This document shows positions 1 through 7,824 of a DNA stretch of 22,321 nucleotides, in pieces; the first letter of the stretch is position 1, and the number at the start of each line of letters is the position of its first letter. Under the pieces are notes generated by a model that was not told the DNA's origin, did not search any database, and saw only the letters and a list, made by a program, of their open reading frames with translations. The stretch comes from DATFLS01 sp964413425. Its GTDB lineage: Bacteria; Fidelibacterota; JAANXI01. Location: NCBI GenBank assembly GCA_964413425.1, contig CAYPST010000067.1:1-22321 (forward strand). Reading direction: 5' to 3'. The translations under genes were made by a program, and so were the position numbers.

Positions 1-303
1 CCGCCCGCCATTGTTCCGGTTCTACGATTCATGTAACCAATCTTACATTTACTGCATTTTTTATCCCTTATTCTAAACAACAATAAGAGAGCAGAAAAAC
101 CCTGTGATAGTGCAACAGGAGTCACTGTTCACAAGGTATCCGAAACTTTTACTGCATCCGTGAGGAACCGCTGCAGGAGAAACTCTTTCGATTGAACAGA
201 TTTGAAGAAAAGCAGCCTCTCTCTTCATGACCGATTTGCATGAATCCATGTGAGATGCACACGATCTGAACAATGATCTGTAACCTAAAACAGAGAGAAG
301 ACA
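1..303. other. Left-edge intergenic region, no gene seen
   Basis: No convincing gene lies in this stretch. The only longer reading frame, on the minus strand at 73-273, is cysteine-rich, resembles nothing I know and has no clear ribosome site. A short inverted repeat (CTTATT at 67-72 against AATAAG at 82-87) is visible. The last bases before 304 (an AGAGAGAAG stretch) form the ribosome site of the cytochrome gene. I could not identify a convincing promoter. Confidence 0.5.
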
Positions 304-990
304 ATGCGACGATCTCTTGTATATATTCTATCGCTGGCGATCATTTTAATCTTTGGCATGCAGGCCTGCGATGAGGCGACAACAGAACCCGACGATGATG
401 ATATGGAAGCACCGACGGTCTCACTTACAGTTTCCGCCCAGGAGGATACCATCTCAGGGGAGGTGACACTCACTGCCGAGGCTTCTGATAATGATCAGGT
501 CGACAGCGTCCAGTTTTATGTGGACGATCAGCGGCTGGGCACTGCCACTTCTTCGCCCTTCGAGTATGATTGGCAAACACTGATCCTGGCAGATTCTATG
601 TCCCATGAATTATACGCGAAGGCCTATGATCCCGCGGGAAACTCTGCCGAGTCCTCTAAAATCTCCCGGGTGATTGTTCCCTTCATGGTTTCGCTGAGCA
701 CCAATGTCCAGCCGATATTCGATGCGAATTGTACCGGCTGTCATCCCGGGAATGGGGGATTATCTTTGACCTCCGGACAAGCGTATGGGGATCTTGTGGA
801 TATCGAAAGCAATGGATATGCCCCGATGAATCGGGTGGTGCCCGGGAGTCCGGAGAATAGTGTGCTGTATCTGAAGGTTATCGGCGATCAGCAGGTTGGG
901 CAGAGAATGCCGCAGGGAGGCCCGCCGTTACCTGACGAATCAATTGCGCTAATCCGGTTCTGGATTGAACAGGGTGCGGAAGATAACTGA
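304..990 (+). CDS. Probable c-type cytochrome lipoprotein with Ig-like domain
   Basis: The 228-aa product starts with a basic, hydrophobic signal peptide ending at a lipobox-like MQAC, with Cys22 followed by an acidic, low-complexity linker. This suggests a lipidated, membrane-anchored, extracytoplasmic protein. Residues about 37-125 look like a bacterial Ig/cadherin-like beta domain (the SVQFYVDDQRLGT and AYDPAGNSAES stretches are typical). Residues about 130-228 resemble the small planctomycete-type cytochrome c domain: a single haem motif CTGCH at Cys143/Cys146/His147 and a C-terminal RMPQGG whose Met202 could be the distal haem ligand, then the typical ending FWIEQGAEDN. Family knowledge suggests electron transfer, but the partner is unknown. 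The start is supported by AGAGAGAAG just upstream. The gene converges on korB. The maturation genes in the same window (ccmF, ccmH) are the type needed to attach its haem. Confidence 0.8.
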   Translation: MRRSLVYILSLAIILIFGMQACDEATTEPDDDDMEAPTVSLTVSAQEDTISGEVTLTAEASDNDQVDSVQFYVDDQRLGTATSSPFEYDWQTLILADSMSHELYAKAYDPAGNSAESSKISRVIVPFMVSLSTNVQPIFDANCTGCHPGNGGLSLTSGQAYGDLVDIESNGYAPMNRVVPGSPENSVLYLKVIGDQQVGQRMPQGGPPLPDESIALIRFWIEQGAEDN

Positions 991-1027
991 TTAGTTCCAC
1001 AAGTTCCACATATTGAGGTTCTTTACA

Positions 1028-1058
1028 GGGAAGGCTGTTTTTCCGTTACAGCGTTCCC
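1028..1058. terminator. Hairpin between convergent genes
   Basis: GGGAA-G-GCTGT pairs with ACAGC-G-TTCCC around a 9-nt loop: two five-base-pair blocks separated by one G/G mismatch. It lies between the stop codons of the cytochrome gene and korB, so it could end transcription from either side. It lacks a clean U-tract on either strand, so this is a weak terminator call. Confidence 0.35.
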
Positions 1059-1098
1059 GGTAATGATTCTACATTTTATTCACACCCGTTCGTGTAGA

Positions 1099-2040
1099 CT
1101 ACTCCAATTCCTGAAACAGCGGTTCCAGATCCCGCTGGTAGACATTCTGCTCTGCCATCGGTTTGGACGCTAGTGCCGGCATTTTCTCCCAGAGATATTC
1201 TTCCAGCGTTTCGGTGCGTATCTGATAGAAAATGCCGAGGGGGAGGCGATCGTTCTCAATTTCGTACGCTTTCTCCATGGCAGTTCGTTTTTTTGCGATA
1301 ATCTCGTCCTTATCGGCGGCATTCCGGACAACGCCGTCGTAATCGGTCTCATCCAGCTTGTACAACCGGGGTTCCTGTTCCGGCCGATCCAGGCCTTCGT
1401 ACCAGGATTTGGTATGGAGATTGTTGAAGGCCGGACAGGTTTGATGCACGTCGATCAGGGCGCTGCCGGGGTGCTGAATGGCTTTCTCGATGAGAGAGGC
1501 TGTGTATTTGACATCCAGCGCATAGCCCCTGGCAATGAATGAATAGCCTGCCGAGAGAGCCAGAGCCACCGGATTGATGGGTTCGTACATGGACGCTTCC
1601 GGCATGGACTTGGTCTTCTTGCCTTTGCCGATGGTCGGGGAGGCCTGCCCTTTGGTGAGCGCGTAGATGTCGTTGTTGAAGATCACATAAGTGAAGTCGA
1701 GGTTGCGCCGGCCGCCCGCCACGAAATGGCCTGCGCCGATGCCGTAGCCGTCGCCGTCACCGCCGATACCGAGGACCGTGAGTTCGTGATTGGCCAGCTT
1801 CATTCCGGTGGCATGCGGAACCACCCGTCCGTGCAGGGTGTGAAATCCGTAAGCGTTAATATAATGAGTGGTCTTGCCGGAGCAGCCGATTCCGCTCACG
1901 ATAGCTGTATTGTGCGGGGCAATATTCAGGTTGGCCAGTGCCATCTGAATGCTGCTGAGGATCCCGAAATCGCCGCATCCGGGGCACCAGTCGCTGTGAA
2001 TGTTGTCGGCTTTAAAATCTTTGAGTTTATACTTCGGCAT
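1099..2040 (-). CDS. korB: 2-oxoacid:ferredoxin oxidoreductase, beta subunit
   Basis: This is the thiamine-diphosphate-binding beta subunit of a KorAB-type enzyme, which oxidatively decarboxylates a 2-oxoacid (most likely 2-oxoglutarate) to the acyl-CoA and passes electrons to ferredoxin in the cytoplasm. Visible signatures from the chosen start are the cluster cysteines CPGCG (Cys19, Cys22), GIGCSGK (Cys53) and HQTCPAFNN (Cys202), and the ThDP/Mg motif GDGDGYGIGAGHF followed by NNDIYALTKGQASPT. Length (313 aa) fits the family. I chose the ATG at 2040 because AGGAG sits directly upstream; an in-frame TTG at 2064 would overlap korA and has no ribosome site. It follows korA by 20 nt and is the last gene of the operon. 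Substrate specificity cannot be proven from sequence. Confidence 0.93.
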   Translation of the reverse strand: MPKYKLKDFKADNIHSDWCPGCGDFGILSSIQMALANLNIAPHNTAIVSGIGCSGKTTHYINAYGFHTLHGRVVPHATGMKLANHELTVLGIGGDGDGYGIGAGHFVAGGRRNLDFTYVIFNNDIYALTKGQASPTIGKGKKTKSMPEASMYEPINPVALALSAGYSFIARGYALDVKYTASLIEKAIQHPGSALIDVHQTCPAFNNLHTKSWYEGLDRPEQEPRLYKLDETDYDGVVRNAADKDEIIAKKRTAMEKAYEIENDRLPLGIFYQIRTETLEEYLWEKMPALASKPMAEQNVYQRDLEPLFQELE

Positions 2041-2060
2041 GGTTTTTTCTCCTGTGCATG

Positions 2061-4025
2061 TCAACGATTATATCCCGGCGGCAGCGGAACGCTGGTCGGT
2101 TTCTGCCGGGGTCTCCGGGCCTTTTCCTGCTGTAACCGCTCAATCTCCTCCTGGCCCCAGGTCTCCTCGTCCCGGACGCCGCTGTTGGAGATGACGATAC
2201 GCTTCCGGGGCAGCTCGATGGCTTCCCGCAGGCCCAGCAGCATTTCATCGTAGGAAAACGGACGGCCGTCGAATTTCAACACCCGTTCATCAACGGGAAT
2301 GCAGGTATGTTCCTGCACCAATCCGGCCAGCTGGGCGCTCCAGTTCTGTTCCACGCAGATGACGGTATCTGCACCTCTCAGGGCGGTTGTCACTGCTTCC
2401 GCAGGAAACGGATGCATGAGCCTGATCTGCACGAACCGGAAGGGCGCCGGCTGCTGATCGCCTGCATAGGTTAGAATATCCCGGATGGCGCCTTTGTTGC
2501 TGCCCCAGGAGATCACAGCGATATCCGCGTCCGGATCGCCATACACCTTGACCTGTTTCTCCGCAGGATATTCCTCCAGTATCAACGACAGTTTGGACAT
2601 CCGTTTGTGCATCATCGCCATCCGGTTGCCGGTTCCTTCTGTGATATGCCCGTCCGGCTGATGTTCGTCAGAGGAGGTCCAGAAGATGCCGCCCTCTTCT
2701 CCGGGAACAGCCCGGGGACTGACGGGAGATCCATCAAAATGATATCGCATATACTGGGGAGCCTCTTTGGAGTACCGGGCTCCGCGATCGATGGTCATTT
2801 CGGAGGTATCGAAATGCTTGCTGCTGATAAACCCGGAAGCCAGGTATTTATCATAGAGGATAACCGCCGGCACCTGATATTGATCGCAGAGATTGAAGAT
2901 GTCGTAGGTATCATAGAAATACTCTTCGATATCCCCCGGGGCGAACACGATCATCGGAAAATCGCCCTGCCCGGCATGGATGGCCATCCGGAGATCGCCC
3001 TGTTCGGTCCGGGTGGGAATGCCGGTGCTCGGACCGCCGCGCTGGTAGAGACAGACCACCGGTCCGGGCGCTTCCGTGATTGCGGCATATCCCAGGCCTT
3101 CCGGCATCAGGGCAAAGCCCGGTCCTGAGGTGGACGTGGAGGCGCGCACACCCCCATGGGCCGCAGAGGCCGCCATATTAACGGACGAGACCTCGTCCTC
3201 CGTCTGCATGATAATCATCGGGTACTGCTGCTGATGTTCCTCAAGATAGGTACTCTCATCTGTTGCAGGGGTGATAGGGTAATACGACTGAAACCCGCAG
3301 CCGGCTTTGATCTTTGCCAGGCCGACTGCCTGGGAGCCCTTGATCATGATCCGGTGCTCCAGGCCCGGTGATGCAAACAACGGCCGGATGTGCTCGGGGA
3401 ACTGCTCCCGGATGCAGTCGTAGGCGTGTCGTGCCGCCACAACATTCATGTCCGCGACCTTTTGCTTTTTCCGGAATCCGTCCCGGATCGATTGTTCCAC
3501 CCGGTCCGGATCGATTTCCAGCAGGCCCATGCCCGCGCCGTATGCCACGGTATTATTCATGATGTTATATTTTTTGCCCTGGCCGCCTTTGCCGATGGTC
3601 GACAGCGCCTCATTTAACACTTCCAGGAAGGGAAAGCCGACCTGCTGCACCTCGAACTCTTTCAGGCGGGTATCGGCATCTTTGATTTCAGCCGAATCAT
3701 AAATGATGGTCCCCCCGGATTTGACCTGATGGGCATGCCCCCAGTGGGAAGGATACGTTTGATAAAAATCACCGAACAGGGTTTCTTCATCCAGGGCTAT
3801 CAGCAAGTCGATTCCTTCCGTGTGGGACCGAACGGGGTAATTCGTTGCCCGTACCCGGAAATAGCTGTGTTTGCCCTTGATGTTACTGTGATATTCCACA
3901 TTACTGAACACATAGTAACCCAGGCGGGTCAACAGTTTGGCATACAATTCTGCCGTGGAATTCACCCCGCTTCCCTGCGGCCCACCAATCACCCAGGTAA
4001 AATCTTGTCTTGTATCGGATGGCAT
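2061..4025 (-). CDS. korA: 2-oxoacid:ferredoxin oxidoreductase, fused gamma-alpha subunit
   Basis: At 654 aa this is the fused form of the enzyme. An N-terminal gamma domain (about residues 10-205, starting with VIGGPQGSGVNSTAELYAKL) is joined to an alpha subunit (about 215-590, with YYPITPATDESTYLEEH, the TSTSGPGF stretch and GGPSTGIPTRTEQGDL). This arrangement is known from two-subunit KorAB enzymes such as the mycobacterial one, which lack an integral ferredoxin subunit and need a separate ferredoxin. The residues after about 600 (rich in Arg, Gln and Pro) look like a flexible tail. The start at 4025 is preceded by GGGAGAAGAAG. The gene sits 96 nt downstream of a small ferredoxin gene and 20 nt upstream of korB. 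Its presence in a sulfite-reductase operon suggests it makes reduced ferredoxin for that pathway, which is an inference. Confidence 0.93.
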   Translation of the reverse strand: MPSDTRQDFTWVIGGPQGSGVNSTAELYAKLLTRLGYYVFSNVEYHSNIKGKHSYFRVRATNYPVRSHTEGIDLLIALDEETLFGDFYQTYPSHWGHAHQVKSGGTIIYDSAEIKDADTRLKEFEVQQVGFPFLEVLNEALSTIGKGGQGKKYNIMNNTVAYGAGMGLLEIDPDRVEQSIRDGFRKKQKVADMNVVAARHAYDCIREQFPEHIRPLFASPGLEHRIMIKGSQAVGLAKIKAGCGFQSYYPITPATDESTYLEEHQQQYPMIIMQTEDEVSSVNMAASAAHGGVRASTSTSGPGFALMPEGLGYAAITEAPGPVVCLYQRGGPSTGIPTRTEQGDLRMAIHAGQGDFPMIVFAPGDIEEYFYDTYDIFNLCDQYQVPAVILYDKYLASGFISSKHFDTSEMTIDRGARYSKEAPQYMRYHFDGSPVSPRAVPGEEGGIFWTSSDEHQPDGHITEGTGNRMAMMHKRMSKLSLILEEYPAEKQVKVYGDPDADIAVISWGSNKGAIRDILTYAGDQQPAPFRFVQIRLMHPFPAEAVTTALRGADTVICVEQNWSAQLAGLVQEHTCIPVDERVLKFDGRPFSYDEMLLGLREAIELPRKRIVISNSGVRDEETWGQEEIERLQQEKARRPRQKPTSVPLPPGYNR

Positions 4026-4121
4026 AATCTTCTTCTCCCGGTACTGCTTTTTATCTTCAATGTGATAAATACTCTCATGTTTCAGGGAGTACTATGAAAT
4101 CTACATATCTCAGGTTGAAAA

Positions 4122-4445
4122 TCAACTCTTTTTGTGAGGTATTTGGTTATGAAAGCATACGCTGCCGTCACCTTCGGGATCAGGGTACAGTTCCTTCCCC
4201 GTTTTCCTGTCGATTATATGAATTACCCCCATCCCTTTCCTGGCGGGGCAGGCCTTTGCCGCAGTTAAATTGTGTTCCAGATCTTCTTCGCTGATAAAAT
4301 AAGACCGCGGTTTTGCCAGCCCGGTCACCAGATTCATTTCCCAGTTTCCGGAGAGTTCCGCGCACCTCCCGGTGCCGATACAGCCGCGGCCCTCGAAGAT
4401 AATCCTGTAAGGTTTTTCGTCGACGGAAGGTTTCCTGTTGCTCAT
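4122..4445 (-). CDS. Small monocluster ferredoxin
   Basis: The 107-aa product has one iron-sulfur binding pattern: CIGTGRC (Cys22, Cys28) followed by KACP (Cys66). Gly25 occupies the position where a 4Fe-4S ferredoxin would have its second cysteine, so three ligands remain. This resembles the [3Fe-4S] ferredoxins of actinobacteria, although Cys97 near the C-terminus could be an extra ligand. Its start lies 2 nt after the stop of the TrpD2-like gene, and GAAGGAA inside the end of that gene serves as its ribosome site, so the two are probably translationally coupled. korA follows 96 nt later. It is the obvious candidate electron carrier between KorAB and the sulfite reductase. That role rests on context only. 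Confidence 0.8.
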   Translation of the reverse strand: MSNRKPSVDEKPYRIIFEGRGCIGTGRCAELSGNWEMNLVTGLAKPRSYFISEEDLEHNLTAAKACPARKGMGVIHIIDRKTGKELYPDPEGDGSVCFHNQIPHKKS

Positions 4446-4447
4446 GC

Positions 4448-5497
4448 TTAAAATTCCTTCAATTGTTGCAGGATTCGTTCTGGCTTATCGGATTGCATTA
4501 CCTCTCGGGCAACGGCCATCCCTTGCTCGATGGACTGAGCGGCGCCGCCTGCATAGATTCGAACCGCCGCGTTCAATGCCACGGCATCGGAGAAACAGGG
4601 CAGCTGCTTGCCGGACAGCAGTTGCTCCGTGATTGCCGCCGAGTCTTCCGGCAGGCGGTCGGAGCGAAGGTCCTCCCGCGACAGGTTTAATCCGTACTCT
4701 GCGGTTCGCAAATCAAAGTCGCGCAGGGAGCCATTGTGCCATTCAACCAGTTTGGTATAGCCGGGGCGGATATCGTCGTATCCTTCCAATCCCTGGAAGA
4801 GGAGAATTCTTTCCATGGAAAAGGAGGGCACAGCTTTCAAAGTGTCGATGACCCGTTTAGCAAAAGCTAAATGATAGAAGCTGCCCAGATGAATGCGGGC
4901 CCCGGCCGGATTGGCCAGTTTCTCGATGGTATTGATAAATGTCCGTACGCCCATTGCATTGCGTACCTCCAGCAGATGATACACTGACGGATTATAGCGG
5001 GGCTGGTAAAAGAAGCCGAACCCGTTCTCCTCGATCATCTGTCTGCTCTCATCCGGGGAGAGATCGGTGCGAACGCCCAGCCTGTCGAGGACATGCTTAT
5101 AGGTGCAGCCATGCTTCGTCGGAATGCGATCTCCGCTGTGCACTGCAATTGGTACCCCTGCTGCCGAGGCAATAATCCCGGAAGCCACCCCGAGGAGGAC
5201 GGTTTGCACTTTGCCATCGTAGTTAGCCCCGATATCTACCGCATTGTTCTTTGCCGGTGGTACCCGAACTGCCTGGTCTTGCATCACCTCAATAAACGCA
5301 GCCAGTTCTTCCGGAGTATTCTTCTTCCAGCGGTTGGCCAGCAGGAAGGCCCCCAGAGTAATCGGGTTTGCCTGCTGTTCCAGGATTTGGTAGAAAGCAC
5401 GCCGGGCTTCCTCCCGGTCCATATCCCGGGCGGTTTTGGGACCTGATCCGATGACACCTGATAACAGTTGTTTTAATGTCCCCGGCGAGCGCCCCAT
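4448..5497 (-). CDS. TrpD2-like protein (anthranilate phosphoribosyltransferase fold)
   Basis: The 349-aa protein has the overall plan of the nucleoside phosphorylase III / TrpD fold: an N-terminal helical domain (about 1-75) and a large domain with KHGCTYKHVLDRLG (128-141), GFGFFYQPRYNP (159-170) and VRTFINTIEKLANPA. The PRPP-binding GTGGD signature of true TrpD is replaced by DIGANYDGK (88-96), which is closer to the TrpD2/YbiB branch, members of which are reported to bind DNA. It is therefore unlikely to be a tryptophan-pathway enzyme, and no trp gene is nearby. The start at 5497 has a GGAGGAG ribosome site and overlaps the end of cobA by 25 nt. The stop is 2 nt from the ferredoxin start. 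Its function in a siroheme/sulfite operon is unknown. Confidence 0.75.
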   Translation of the reverse strand: MGRSPGTLKQLLSGVIGSGPKTARDMDREEARRAFYQILEQQANPITLGAFLLANRWKKNTPEELAAFIEVMQDQAVRVPPAKNNAVDIGANYDGKVQTVLLGVASGIIASAAGVPIAVHSGDRIPTKHGCTYKHVLDRLGVRTDLSPDESRQMIEENGFGFFYQPRYNPSVYHLLEVRNAMGVRTFINTIEKLANPAGARIHLGSFYHLAFAKRVIDTLKAVPSFSMERILLFQGLEGYDDIRPGYTKLVEWHNGSLRDFDLRTAEYGLNLSREDLRSDRLPEDSAAITEQLLSGKQLPCFSDAVALNAAVRIYAGGAAQSIEQGMAVAREVMQSDKPERILQQLKEF

Positions 5498-6336
5498 GAA
5501 AGCTCCTCCAGGCTTGCCGGTGTGCGATTTTGATGTTCCGGCAGCGAACCGCCGGTAGCCGGGAGGTCCACCCGGGAAGACCGGATGATGTGCTCCCGGA
5601 CCCGGACCACATCGCCCAGCACGAACAGGGCAGGTGGGGAAATGTTTGCCGTCCGTACCTGTTCGACCATTGTGTCCAGTGTGGCAGTCAGGATCACCTG
5701 TTCCGGCAAGGTGGCCTTCTGGATCACAGCCATCGGAGTATCGCCCGGAACGTCCTGCCGGAGAAGCGCCTCAACGTTCTCCTCCAATCGTTTGACTCCC
5801 ATCAGTATTACCAGGGTTCCGCCGGAGAGCACATTGTTTGCCAGTGCTTTCCAGTTCAAAGCACTTTCCGGCTTGTTCGGGTTTTCATGGCCGGTAATCA
5901 CTGTGAAGCTGGAGGCCAGGTTCCGGTGGGTGAGCGGAATTCCGGCGATACCCGGGGCCCCCAGAATGCTGGATACGCCGGGAACGATCTCGAACGGAAT
6001 CCCTGCTTCCGCCAGATAGAGCGCTTCTTCGCCGCCCCGTCCGAACACATTCGGGTCGCCGCCTTTCAATCGCACCACCAGTTTCCCCTGTCTGGCTTTT
6101 GTTACCATCAGCCGGTTAATGTGTCGCTGCGATATTCGCCGGGCGCCGCCCCCGGGAGGGCGCTTCCCCACGTAAATGCCTTCGGTCGATTCCGGAATTA
6201 AATCAAGAACCCCGTCACCGGTCAGCGTATCGTACATCACCACATCCGCCTGCTGTATCAAGCGGGACGCTTTCACGGTCAGATAGTCCGGATCCCCCGG
6301 ACCGGCTCCGACCAGATAGACTTTTCCAGTATTCAT
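5473..6336 (-). CDS. cobA: Uroporphyrinogen-III C-methyltransferase
   Basis: The enzyme transfers two methyl groups from S-adenosylmethionine to uroporphyrinogen III, giving precorrin-2, the precursor of siroheme (and of cobalamin). The 287-aa protein shows the whole family pattern: VYLVGAGPGDPDYLT at the N-terminus, RLKGGDPNVFGRGGEE in the middle, EIVPGVSS, then GIPLTHR and VITGHE. It is a stand-alone methyltransferase with no CysG-type dehydrogenase domain. About 35 extra residues at the C-terminus look unstructured. Its ATG overlaps the stop of the cbiX-like gene by 4 nt (ATGA), and its own end overlaps the TrpD2-like gene by 25 nt, so the genes are tightly coupled. Next to a siroheme-dependent reductase the product is most likely used for siroheme. 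Confidence 0.93.
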   Translation of the reverse strand: MNTGKVYLVGAGPGDPDYLTVKASRLIQQADVVMYDTLTGDGVLDLIPESTEGIYVGKRPPGGGARRISQRHINRLMVTKARQGKLVVRLKGGDPNVFGRGGEEALYLAEAGIPFEIVPGVSSILGAPGIAGIPLTHRNLASSFTVITGHENPNKPESALNWKALANNVLSGGTLVILMGVKRLEENVEALLRQDVPGDTPMAVIQKATLPEQVILTATLDTMVEQVRTANISPPALFVLGDVVRVREHIIRSSRVDLPATGGSLPEHQNRTPASLEELSWGARRGH

Positions 6337-7265
6337 GTCGTACTCCTTTGTCGTCGTTTTCTAATAGTAACATTCAAAGATTCCAGATGCCTCTTTCTGG
6401 TAAAATTTCCAGAAGTGTGTTGTACCAGAGATATCCGGTTCCCATAGATGCCCACCTCGCGGACTCGTTCGAGAATTACCCGGACCATCTGCGGCGCAGT
6501 ACCGATGGCATTCGAGTACCACACTGCCCGGCCATTGATCTGTTCCCTCAGAGTTCCTGTCTCAGTATTTATCCGGCGCTCACTAAATCCGATCCGGCCG
6601 GGGATGTCATATCTGGTGTGCCGGCCGTCGGCGATTAACAGCGGGACAGCGATGACAGAACGCGCTCGGAATGTCTGCAGCATGTCATCCACATAGGGCG
6701 GCTCATCCAGGAAAAACGGATGCACTTCAGGGAATCCGGCATAGCGTCTGATTCGCGCTGCGTGATCCAGAATGGCACGCTTGCTGTTCGGATTGCGCAG
6801 GGTACCGTGGCCGATCAATGCCACGCCGGGTGGTCCCTGTCCGGAAAGGAAGTGTCTGGTCCGTATCGCATTGATTCGTGCAAGAATCACGGAGCTCACA
6901 TAGCAATGGGTGCCAATCGGTTTGGTCAGATGCACGCTTGTATTCGGGTGCGGTTGTTTACCGGCGATCCCGAATTCCCTGGGCAGAACCTGCTGGACGT
7001 AATAGCCCTCGCTCATGAATATTGGTACAATCACCACCACCTCACTTCTGACATCATCGAGGCTGTCCCTGAACTCCGGAGATTCATTCCAGAACGCCGG
7101 ACGGACTTCATCGAACAACGCCAGCCGGCGAATCCGGTCTGCGTGCCGGTATATCGGAGCACCGGAATCCGGGTGTTTGGAGGATCCGTGCCCTGCCAGC
7201 ACCAGGGTGGTGTCTGCTGAGGATATCCAGCTCTGATTTCTGGTGGTAACGATTGGGATGTTCAT
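6333..7265 (-). CDS. CbiX-type sirohydrochlorin chelatase (two-domain)
   Basis: Two copies of the chelatase half-domain are visible in 310 aa. The first (about 19-145) has VLAGHGSSKHPDSG with His26 and the segment IFMSEGYYVQQVLPREFG. The second (about 147-270) has LIGHGTLRNPNSKR with His153 and ADGRHTRYDIPGRIGF with His216. Family knowledge makes it a metal chelatase for sirohydrochlorin; beside siroheme-pathway and sulfite-reductase genes, iron insertion (SirB-like) is more likely than cobalt insertion. Only the second half retains the second metal-binding His, so the first half may be partly structural. The C-terminal 40 residues are basic and lack the Cys- or His-rich tail of some long CbiX proteins. 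The start at 7265 has only a weak GGGAAAA site. It begins 34 nt after the upstream gene and overlaps cobA by 4 nt. Confidence 0.85.
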   Translation of the reverse strand: MNIPIVTTRNQSWISSADTTLVLAGHGSSKHPDSGAPIYRHADRIRRLALFDEVRPAFWNESPEFRDSLDDVRSEVVVIVPIFMSEGYYVQQVLPREFGIAGKQPHPNTSVHLTKPIGTHCYVSSVILARINAIRTRHFLSGQGPPGVALIGHGTLRNPNSKRAILDHAARIRRYAGFPEVHPFFLDEPPYVDDMLQTFRARSVIAVPLLIADGRHTRYDIPGRIGFSERRINTETGTLREQINGRAVWYSNAIGTAPQMVRVILERVREVGIYGNRISLVQHTSGNFTRKRHLESLNVTIRKRRQRSTT

Positions 7266-7299
7266 GTTTTCCCGTCACGATCGCAGGGATGATTCATTG

Positions 7300-7758
7300 T
7301 TACACCGAAATTTCCAGGCTGCGCACGTCCACGCCGTCCGGTCCCAGTGAGATCACCAGCCGGTAGTCGGAGGTATCAATGACGAATGAATAGAGACCCG
7401 GTCCCCGGGCGGAGAGACGCAGCTGGTGTATGGTATTTCCTTCCAACATTTTCAATGCACCGTTGATCTCCCGGAATTGCTCCTGCAAATCTTTCCCCTG
7501 GGGGGTTCGGCGGAACAATGTGGCGGCGGCCTTTTCGGCATGGGCGCCGTATCTGGAACGGATCCGGCCGCTGATCAGGCCCAGCGACAGTATCTCCCCC
7601 AGTGAACCGGCCTGGGTGTCTTCCATCTGCCCTGCCTGAGCGGACTGATAGATCTGGTTGTATACTGCTTTTGCTTTCGGATTCAGCACCCGCCGGGCGA
7701 AATGCTTTGCCTCGGCAGTGACTACTTCCTGCTGTTCTTCATCGAGAGATATTGGCAT
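7300..7758 (-). CDS. Uncharacterised 152-aa protein in the sulfite-reduction operon
   Basis: I do not recognise this family. The product is a soluble 152-aa protein without signal peptide, membrane segment or cysteine. The N-terminal half (about 1-80) is predicted mostly helical and rich in Ala, Glu and Gln (EEQQEVVTAEAKHFARR). The C-terminal third looks like beta strands ending in an alternating hydrophobic pattern (YSFVIDTSDYRLVISLGPDG). The start is well supported by AAAGGAG upstream of ATG at 7758. It lies 66 nt after cysH and 34 nt before the chelatase gene, on the same strand, so it is probably cotranscribed. Position suggests a link to sulfite reduction or siroheme supply, but nothing in the sequence names a role. 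Confidence 0.75.
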   Translation of the reverse strand: MPISLDEEQQEVVTAEAKHFARRVLNPKAKAVYNQIYQSAQAGQMEDTQAGSLGEILSLGLISGRIRSRYGAHAEKAAATLFRRTPQGKDLQEQFREINGALKMLEGNTIHQLRLSARGPGLYSFVIDTSDYRLVISLGPDGVDVRSLEISV

Positions 7759-7824
7759 ATGCTGCTCCTTTCTCGATTCCCTCCGGTCTCGGTTCGTTGT
7801 GCCGGGATGTAAATAAGGGAATTA

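Noticed and set aside
285..473. Minus-strand Ser-rich frame opposite the cytochrome gene
   Set aside because: It is a shadow of the plus-strand coding sequence with a low-complexity composition.
2041..2064. TTG start for korB
   Set aside because: The ATG at 2040 has AGGAG immediately upstream and gives the usual family N-terminus.
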